DNA of 64,000 nucleotides, taken from the NCBI RefSeq assembly GCF_016808335.1, contig NC_053153.1, forward strand, positions 27,018,090 through 27,082,089, written 5' to 3'. A program made the translations under genes and the position numbers. Origin of the DNA: Panicum virgatum (lineage: Eukaryota; Streptophyta; Magnoliopsida; Poales; Poaceae). Positions 56,871 through 64,000 of this stretch are shown one piece after another. How positions within the stretch are numbered: the stretch's first letter is position 1; the number at the start of each line of letters is the position of its first letter. The notes below the pieces were generated by a model. The model had not been told where the DNA came from and did not search any database. It saw only the letters and a list, made by a program, of their open reading frames with translations.

Positions 56871-57531
56871 AACCCTTGATATAGGTCTGTAACCTAACTT
56901 ATAACCCATGGCTGTCAAACTATATAAGACATAGGGGAAAACCAATCCAACTGTAAACCCTAGCAACAACTCCCTAGCAACAGCTCGAAGAAGCCTTGCA
57001 CTACGCCTCCCAGCAATCAAGCATAGCAAACAATATAGGATGTAGGCTATTACGCTCCTAGCGGCCCGAACCTATTCAATCCTTGTGCCTTGTGATATCA
57101 TCAAGGTTCTTGTCTTTACAATTTCCCTCACCTATAAATTACTACACGAGAATACACTGGGTGCACTTAATGGAGTACAAATTCGTTAGTGGGCACGCCG
57201 GGGGGGGGGGGGGGGGGGGGTCGCCAGAATCCTTAAAGCGAACCTCATGGAAGCTCGCCACGATGTCTTCTTCTCCAAGCAAGTCTCACTGCAGATTGAA
57301 GCCACCGACAGCTAGTTTATTCAACACCCTACCGGAGATGACCTTCGTTCGAAGTCCTAGCAACGATGCCTTGACCTCCGAGACATGGGATTTTCAAGGT
57401 TCCACATCCTCCTCCCCAGCTCCTTCATCAAACTAGTCAGTGGTCTTTCACTCGATGACTCGACCCAAAGTCATATCGTGATGACCCATTATCTTACCGT
57501 CAACTCAGATGATCTGATCTCTAGATTAGAT
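56871..57531 (+). mobile_element. Gypsy LTR and leader fragment
   Basis: CTATATAAGAC (TATA box near 56921), then ATGTAGGCTATTACGCTCCT and GCGGCCCGAACC, parallel the LTRs at 8460 and 44948 but are only distantly similar. After the LTR, GTGGGCACGCC and a 21-G run (57200-57220) precede GAAGCTCGCCACGATGTCTT, likely leader. The fragment is cut by the CACTA element at 57532. Confidence 0.45.
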
Positions 57532-57834
57532 CACTACAAGAAATCATTTAACCTATGACAAAATAAATTCGTCATGGATTGTTGTAAAAATATCGCAAAA
57601 TATAATCTATGATGGTTTCATGACGATTTTGGATAACGTCATGGAATGAGCGTCACAGATTAAATCGATCGACTTTTTTTGCGTAAACATCACAGATTAA
57701 CACGATATATGACGTTTGTAAACCATCATGAAATGACCCGAAGCCCACTTAGCCCTACTCAAACCCAATATCTATGACAAAAAAAAGATTTTATCATAGA
57801 TATTGCCACGTGTTCAACCATGAATGACATAGAC

Positions 57835-57955
57835 ATTGACGTGGCATCCAACGTGGCCAATGATATGGCGGCTGATGTGGCATCCAATGCGGCGGCTGAT
57901 GTGGCAAATGATGTGGCAGCTGATGTGGCGGCCAACATGGCTAATGAAGTGGCAT
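57835..57955. repeat. Short tandem GATGTGGC-type repeats
   Basis: About nine units of TGATGTGGCNNC with a period of 12-15 bp. In one + frame this reads as a run of DVA/NVA/AAD tripeptides. Confidence 0.7.
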
Positions 57956-58281
57956 GTTTTATATTGGTTCCATTTTGGAAATGGGCTGTTACAATGGGCC
58001 AATTTTCAGCCCATTACAAATCCACTTAGATTGAATACCACTAAATACCCAAACGGAAATTTAGCCCATTTATTAGAATAATCAAATGAGCCCATGAGAC
58101 ATACAAAATGTATCATCAAAATTACAAATAGTAGCTCAAATCTGGTTCAATCCAGCCATACAGAATTCATCATCCAAGTTACCAGCAGAGCAGTTCAAGA
58201 ATTCTGCCCACAGCACAATTCTCCGCACAACACAAAAATTCTGCCCACAGCACAAAAATTCCCAATTGTTCCACTACCAGT

Positions 58282-58879
58282 CAAGGTTCACCTAACCGGT
58301 AGAACCGGTCCGGTTTGACCGGTTACTGGTCAAACCGGTCCGGTCCGGTTCCGGTTTGGGCCGGTACCAAACCGGCCCAAATTCAAAATTTAAATTTAAA
58401 TTCAAAAAATGAAAAATTCCCAAAAAAATCCTAAAAATACTTCAAGGTGCGACGAATCTAATGGTGTCAAATTTTCTCAAAAATTCGTTCATTTAGTATA
58501 GTTTGCGGGGATTTGAAGTTAAAGAAAAAAAACGTGCATACAAAAGTATACAAATACAATGTAAATGTAGTACAAAAGAGGGTTGGAGGGTTCATTTAGA
58601 CTAAAATATGTTATACAAACATTTATTTAGTATACTTTGCGGGCATTTGAATTTAAATAAAAAAAGAAAAAAAAATTGAATTTGACCGGTTACCGGTCAA
58701 ACCGGCCGGTATACCGGTCTAGCTAACCGGCCGGTATACCGGTACGAACCGGTTGAACTGCGCCATTTGAATTCAAATTTGAATTCCACCGGTTCCGACC
58801 GGTAACCGGCCAAACCGGACCGGTATACCGGTACCGGAGGCCGGCGGTTACCGGGCACCGGTCGGATATTAAAACCCTG
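58282..58879. mobile_element. hAT-type nonautonomous element
   Basis: The 8-bp TSD CTACCAGT is perfect (58274-58281 and 58880-58887). The ends are CAAGGTTCACC and, inverted, CAGGGTTTTAA, close to the hAT CAGGG terminus. The arms are dense in ACCGGT/CCGGTT motifs in both orientations. The AT-rich centre (58380-58680) has no ORF. At 598 bp it is MITE-sized. Confidence 0.85.
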
Positions 58880-59727
58880 CTACCAGTACACACAAGGCAC
58901 TATAGCGACAAACACTACAAAAGATGGGCTGCAACTTCACCAGTTTGGTTCCAACCAAAAGTAGCAAAGCAAGTCACTAAGCTCTGTCAACATTGTCAGT
59001 GAATTTTACTTGAACAAAGCTCATAAATTCCTTGACACAATCAATGTATTCAGGTGAAAATAATCTGCCATTCACCCAGCTTCGATCCATTTAATGAAAC
59101 ATTGCAGAACAACCCAAATAAACAAGCTACTCTTGCACTATTTCAGAAGCTGAATTCAACAAATAAAAGGAAAGGATGACAGAGGGTCCATACCTTCACT
59201 ATCGGTCAGTGTTTAGGTGGGGAAGAAGGTGTGCCTCGCAAGAGGAGTCAGGGCAGCATGACTGTGATGCTCTCGGTGTCGTGCTCGCGTGGCCGTTGAT
59301 GATGTTGGTGTGGCAATGACGGCTGCAGGCGTGCGTGATTTGGCGGTTGTGGCGGACGGCAATGGTGCCAGCAGGCGTGCGTGATGTGGCGGCTGTGGCA
59401 GGCGGTAGTGGAGGTAGCGGCGAATGGTAAGCGGTGACGGTGGGGTGCTGTCAAATCCGGAACCGGCGAATGGTGGGAGGCGAGTCTTGAAGGGGGCGGC
59501 GCTTGAAGGCGGCGGTGCCAATGGTGTGAGTCTCAGGCAATGGGGGGCGGCAGGGGTACGGGGACGCCCATGACGGCGGTTACGGCGACGTCGAGCATGG
59601 CGGCAGCGGAAGCAGTGCGACGGGATAGGCCCGATGCGATGCGACCCCTATTAATTTTGTGGGCTGAGAAAATAATCCATTTATTAGAGAATAAAAAAGA
59701 TAGCAAGCCACACTATTTCACAACCGA

Positions 59728-59822
59728 GCAAATAGCCCAGTGGTAATGCACGCCGGCCTTTAGTCCTACAACGCAGGTTCGAACCAAAGGCCTGCAACGC
59801 AGGTTCGAACCCCCGCCTGCTC
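59728..59822 (+). ncRNA. tRNA-like cassette (tRNA pseudogene or SINE head)
   Basis: GAGCA at the start pairs with TGCTC at the end, like an acceptor stem. TAGCCCAGTGGTAATGC fits an A box and GGTTCGAACCCC a B box of RNA polymerase III promoters. A second partial B box (GGTTCGAACC) stands 27 bp upstream within a duplicated GCAACGCAGGTTCGAACC-like block, so the body is longer than a normal tRNA. No good anticodon loop is evident. A T-rich run follows. Confidence 0.5.
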
Positions 59823-60189
59823 TTTATTTTTGAAAAAAAACTCATTTGTTCAGCTGATGGTGACATGGAGCTTGCCACCACATGGTGGTGACATGGTGCG
59901 TGCAGGCAGCCACGTGGCGGTGACATGGCGCTTGGCATCCGGGATGATGTGGCAACAGGCTAAGAAATGGAGTGTGACGAATTGATAGTGACGAATTTAC
60001 TATAACGTCATAGCTAACTGGGCCGGATTGTGACGAATTTAACAAAACGTCACTGTATTTTGGGCTTCAATATCCACAATGCAGATCCATGATGGAAAAT
60101 AGAAAAATGTCATAGATGCAGTGCCGTTAATGACGTTCTTTGAAAACATCACAGAAAAATCGTCACAGAATAAATGATTTCTTGTAGTG

Positions 60190-60327
60190 AAATTGGCCAA
60201 ATGATCATTGAGTGCATCTCACTTTTCGGTGCCCAAGTGATTCGGCACGTGATCTGCCCTGATGACAACTCAGCCTGTGCAACGCCTCATCCTAATCAGA
60301 TTGGATCCAACATCTGATAGAAGATAC
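60190..60327. other. Continuation of pre-CACTA sequence
   Basis: Low-copy-looking DNA between the CACTA end and the copia LTR, probably the far half of the older gypsy leader. No gene. Confidence 0.3.
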
Positions 60328-60475
60328 TATTAGAGATATGTATAGCTGACTTGTCTTGTACTCTAAGTCTACTTGACTCTTACTTGTACATCAAGCCGTC
60401 TCGGCTATATATATGAAAGGTCAACCCCCCACGCAATGGGTGTGTGGTGTTTTCCCTCTCTCGCTATCTCTCTAT
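60328..60475 (+). repeat. Short copia 5' LTR (~148 bp)
   Basis: TATTAGAGATATGTATAGC to CTATCTCTCTATA, directly followed by the primer-binding site TGGTATCAGAGCC (initiator-Met tRNA type). A TATA box (GCTATATATATGAAAGG) lies near 60402. Both ends would be canonical TG...CA after single G-to-A and C-to-T reversions. The 5' boundary is inferred. Confidence 0.55.
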
Positions 60476-60675
60476 ATGGTATCAGAGCCAGAGGTCTCGA
60501 GTTCGAATCCTGGTTAGCGCAATTAAATAAAATAATTGCTGCTCGCTCCTATTCCACGTCTGTGGTCTGAGGGAGCCTCCACGTGAGGGGGAGTGTTGGA
60601 ATATAAGTGAATTGCCCACCTCTCCCCTTCAGCTTAAGTTTTTGGGTTGAATTGGTAGGTGTATGCAACTCAACA
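60476..60675 (+). mobile_element. SMART-type unit (internal region plus one LTR) in the copia leader
   Basis: TGGTATCAGAGCC at 60476, then GAGTTCGAATCCTGG, then GTGAGGGGGAG (a polypurine tract), then an 82-bp LTR at 60594-60675 with TGTTG...CAACA ends. This order and the LTR start TGTTGGAATATAAGTGAATT match the very small grass LTR elements described as SMART. The unit is followed by a second primer-binding-like site (TAGTATCAGAGTC). No 5' SMART LTR is present. Confidence 0.55.
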
Positions 60676-60872
60676 TAGTATCAGAGTCCGGGCCCTAATT
60701 CCCTAGCTCCCAACCCCTCCGCTGCCCTAATTCCCGTGCGCCGCCACCCGGCCTGCAAGGCCACCACCCCACCTGGCCGCGCCGCCCCAGGTGTTGCCTC
60801 CCTGGCCGCGCTGCCCCTACGCCGCTTCCCAGGCTGCGCCGCCCCCAGCGCCGATCAATCTGATCCGGCGTC

Positions 60873-63800
60873 ATGTCGACGGATTCGTCCACCTCGTCGT
60901 CGTCCAGCCCTAGCTCCTCCGACTCGGTCCTCTCGGTCTTCATCAACCCGTATGCCTCCGTCAAAGTCAAGACCCACGTCCCCATCGAGCTCGACCTCCG
61001 GCTGCCAAACTGCAACAAGTGAAACGCCTTCTTCACTGCCATGTGCGGAAAGTTTGGCCTTCTAGGACACATCGACGGCACCATCACGTCCCGTCCGACT
61101 GATCCTACCTGGAATTAGCCGGTCGCTTGTGTGCGCAGTTGGATGTACGGCTCCGTCTCCGATGGGGTTCTTGACCTCGCCATGGCACCAGATCAGACCG
61201 CCCGTGCTCTCTACACGGCCATCCGTGATCTGTTCCAGGCAAACCAGGAGCCGCGTGCCGTCATCCTGAACCAGGAGTTTGCCTCCTTGTCTCAGGGCGA
61301 CCTTCCCATCGAGGCTTACGCCTCACAACTGAAGCAGACTGCTGACGCTCTTCGCGACATCGGCCACCCCATCCAGGATCACCAACTGGTGCTCAACCTG
61401 CTGAACGGCATCAACCCACGCCTCGCCAACACCGCCGACATCATCGCCAACATGAGGCCACTACCAACCTTCACCGAGGCAGTGAACATGCTTCGCCTGA
61501 AGGAACTTCTCCTCGCCAACGACAACAAGGTCGCCTCCAACACTGCCCTTATTGCCTCCACGACGGCAGCCTGCACCTCTGCATCCCGCCGCTCTACGTC
61601 CTCTCCTGCTTCGCAGCCCTGCAGCGGCGGCGGAGGCAAGGGCAAGGGCAAAGGCGGCAGCAGCAACGGTGGCGGCGGTAGCGGCCGCCGCAAGTAGTAG
61701 CAACAGCAGATGGGCCAGGGTTCCCAAGGAGGAGCGCGCGGCGGACCCCAGCCCGCCGGTCCATGGATCTGCTTCAACCCGTGGGCCTGGGGCCCACAGC
61801 AACAGTGGTGCCCGCCCATGGCGTACTTCCCTCAGGCTCACACCGCCTTCGCACCGCCGCAGGTGTCAACTCCTGCGCTAGTGCCCGCCGGCTACCCTGC
61901 ACCAGGCCCTTCCATGATGGGCGCATGGGACCAGGCGGGTCTCATCGCCGCCCTCAACCAGATGGCGGTGAAGCGCAACAGCCCTTGGGTCCTCGACACT
62001 GGAGCGACATCTCATATGTCCTCCAACGACGGTATATTTCTATCCCGTCTTTCCCATTTGCCGTCCTTCATCACAGTCGGCAATAGAAATTCCATACCAA
62101 TTTCTTGTCATGGCACTTCCAGTATTCCTATAGCTGATTATATTTTTCAACTCAATAATGTTCTTATCGCTCCGCATCTTGTTCGTAACCTGTTATCTGT
62201 TCGATAGCTTACTCGCGATAATAACTGTTCCGTTGAGTTTGACGCTTTTGGCTTCTCTATTAAGGATCTGAAGACCAAGACCGTGATTCTTCACTGCAAT
62301 AGTGGCGGGGATCTCTACACCATTCCACCCGCCCACGCCAGCTCCTCCGCAGCCGCCTGTCACGTCCCCTCTGCTTCATCCTCGCTGTGGCACTCACGTC
62401 TTGGTCATCCTGCACTAGCCGCCATTAGTGAACTTAATAAAATTTTAGCTATTTCATGTAATAATGCAGCACGTGGTCTTTGTCATGCTTGCCAGCTCGG
62501 CAAACACACGCGTCTGCCCTTTACTAGTTCATCATCTAGCACTTCTGCCCCCTTTGAACTCGTTCATCGCGATGTCTGGACATCACCGGTGCTTAGCATC
62601 TCAGGTTTTAAGTACTATCTTGTGATGGTTGATGATTTCACACATTACTGTTGGGCTTTTCCTCTTCGGCATAAATTTGAGGTCCATAGGCATATTGCTG
62701 AGTTTGTTGCTTATGCTCATACCCAGTTCAGCTTGTCTGTCAAGTGCTTTCAGGCGGACAACGGCACCGAGTTCATCAACAACGCCACTTCTACCTTCCT
62801 TGCTAGTCGCGGTGTCTTGCTTCGCACCTCGTGCCCCTATACCTCCGCACAGAATGGCAAGGCTGAACAGATGTTGCGCACACTCAACAACATGGTGCGC
62901 ACCCTCTTGTTTCATGCTTCTATGCCTCCCTCCTACTGGATGGAGGCACTGGCGACCGCCGTTTTCCTGCTCAACAGGCGGCCCTCCTCATCCATCAGTA
63001 ACGGTATACCACATCATCTCCTGCATCGCTATATGCTAGACTATTCCTCTCTTCGAGTTTTTGGCTGCCTGTGCTACCCAAACCTTAGTGCCACGACACC
63101 TCACAAACTGGCTCCACGCTCTTCTGCTTGCGTGTTCATCGGTTATCCCTCCTCCCAAAAGGGCTACCGCTGCCTCGATATCTCTACCAGACGTGTGATT
63201 GTCTCCCGTCATGTGATTTTTTATGAGACTAATTTTCTGTTTTCGGCTACAAAGTCGTCTGCAGAGGCTCTTGATTTTCTCCTGCAGGATTGTCGTCACG
63301 TCTCTCCCTCGCCTCTTGTGACCAGCGAGCCCTCCCAGGCTCCTGTCGCTGGGCGGAATCTGGTCGACCCCCTGGAGGATGACCCCGCCATTCTCTGGTG
63401 CAGTCCTGTTCTCCCGACTGCGGCAGCCATTGGCGAGCCTCCGCCGGTCCCTAGACCGGCCCCTTCGCCCGCTCCTACGTCGGCCCTGGCCGCCGGTCGT
63501 TCACCGGCTCCTGCTCCGACCGCGGCTGCGCCCCAGCCGCCCCCTGCGGGACGCGAGTTCCGTTTCGTCTACGATCGTCGCCCGCCTCCAGCGCACATCA
63601 ACGGTCCGCTGCCGCCTCGACGATCGTCCATGACTACCTCGCCGTCCCCGATCCCTCAGGCGCGGGCTCTCCAGTCCTCGCCCCAGGTGGTTGTTCCGCG
63701 CCCGCCCCCCGGATCCACCTCATCGTGTTGTGACGAGGGCGCAGGCTGGCTCTCTTCTAGGGCCTGCTGATCGTCTGACGTACTCCGCCGTCCACGCCTC

Positions 63801-64000
63801 TCCACTTTCGGCTAACTACCGGAGTGCCCTTGCCGATCCTAATTGGCGTGCCACGATGGAGGACGAGTACAAGGCGCTGATTGACAATGGCACCTGGCGC
63901 CTAGTTCCTCGACCACCTGGTGCCAACGTCGTCTCCGGCAAATGGATCTTCAAGCACAAGTACAACTCCGACGGCTCTCTTGCTTGCCACAAAGCAAGAT
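60873..64000 (+). pseudogene. Ty1/copia gag-pol, degenerate, runs off the window
   Basis: One frame runs from ATG at 60873. Gag of the UBN2/copia type (SWMYGSVSDGVLDLA, ALYTAIRDLFQANQEPRAVI, QGDLPIEAYASQLKQTADAL) ends in a Gly/Ser/Lys tail. Protease has WVLDTGATSHM at about 61990. A GAG-pre-integrase HHCC motif (LWHSRLGHP, CHACQLGKH) follows at about 62390. The integrase core has HRDVWTSP, FQADNGTEF and QNGKAEQ, so all three acidic residues are present. The RT start appears at the edge in another frame (TMEDEYKALIDNGTWRLVPR, then KWIFKHKY). Breaks: TGA 61020, TAG 61116, TAG TAG 61695-61700, TAG 62205, and a frameshift near 63700 in a C-rich run. The RT catalytic core, RNase H and 3' LTR lie beyond the window. 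Confidence 0.9.

Larger units (their letters stand above)
57532..60189. mobile_element. CACTA element, 2.7 kb, nonautonomous
   Basis: It begins CACTACAAGAAATCATTTA and ends with the exact inverse of that 17-19 base end, ATAAATGATTTCTTGTAGTG. Subterminal motifs such as ATCTATGAC/GTCATAGA, TGACGTT and CACAGATTAA recur on both sides (57560-57800 and 59990-60170). The adjacent triplets (GAT and AAA) differ, so no TSD is visible. No transposase is encoded. It contains a GTGGC-rich repeat, a hAT element, a GC-rich segment (59213-59640) and a tRNA-like cassette. Confidence 0.8.

Noticed and set aside
59728..59822. Genuine nuclear tRNA gene
   Set aside because: Length, duplicated B box and lack of a clear anticodon arm do not fit a functional tRNA. 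It is kept only as a tRNA-like cassette.

Overview
This is nuclear DNA from a grass, most likely a panicoid. The signs are GC-rich, intron-bearing cell-wall genes in an AT-rich, repeat-dominated background; CACTA elements with the TTTGCCGTGTGCC subterminal repeat common in panicoid grasses; Tourist and Stowaway MITEs; and Ty3/gypsy and Ty1/copia retrotransposons. Nothing suggests a bacterial, viral or organellar origin.

I can defend only three complete or near-complete host genes plus one gene end. Two alpha-expansin genes (12544-13514 on + and 15922-15038 on -) face each other tail to tail. The first 34 bases of the window encode what looks like the C-terminus of a third expansin, so the left quarter is probably part of an expansin cluster interrupted by transposons. 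A two-exon GDSL esterase/lipase gene lies on the minus strand at 51307-49474. The expansins are predicted to loosen the cell wall and the GDSL enzyme is a predicted secreted hydrolase, so all are extracytoplasmic. The window shows no shared pathway between the clusters.

The rest is mostly transposons, many with target-site duplications (TSDs) readable directly. Left arm (1-12 kb): a Stowaway-like MITE, a PIF/Harbinger-like element, a MULE-like element, a 3.5-kb LTR-like element, a gypsy LTR cut by a copia LTR, and a candidate Pack-MULE with 183-bp inverted repeats. 17.8-24.9 kb: a 7.1-kb CACTA element with a perfect TSD that keeps the transposase-associated and TNPA-like ORFs but has lost the TNP2 transposase. 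25.2-27.3 kb: a gypsy gag relic. 27.9-46.2 kb: a nested stack in which a CACTA-like element holds a second CACTA-like element, which holds a Tat-type gypsy element, which itself carries a 1.2-kb solo LTR and a 4.1-kb LTR-like element. The gypsy element has gag, protease, RT, two RNase H domains and integrase on -, and an antisense accessory gene on +.

Right arm (46.6-64 kb): Tourist-like MITEs, the GDSL gene with a Stowaway-like MITE in its intron, two candidate gene-capturing elements (one with LINE zf-RVT sequence, one with a MATH-BTB-like fragment), a CACTA element containing a hAT insertion and a tRNA-like cassette, and a degenerate copia element that runs off the right edge. I found no CRISPR array, rRNA gene or operon, and no evidence for a wholly new protein system. 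The most unusual items are structural: the PBS-bounded SMART cassette in the copia leader, the antisense gene of the gypsy element, the frame-preserving tandem duplication in the CACTA element, and the captured gene fragments.
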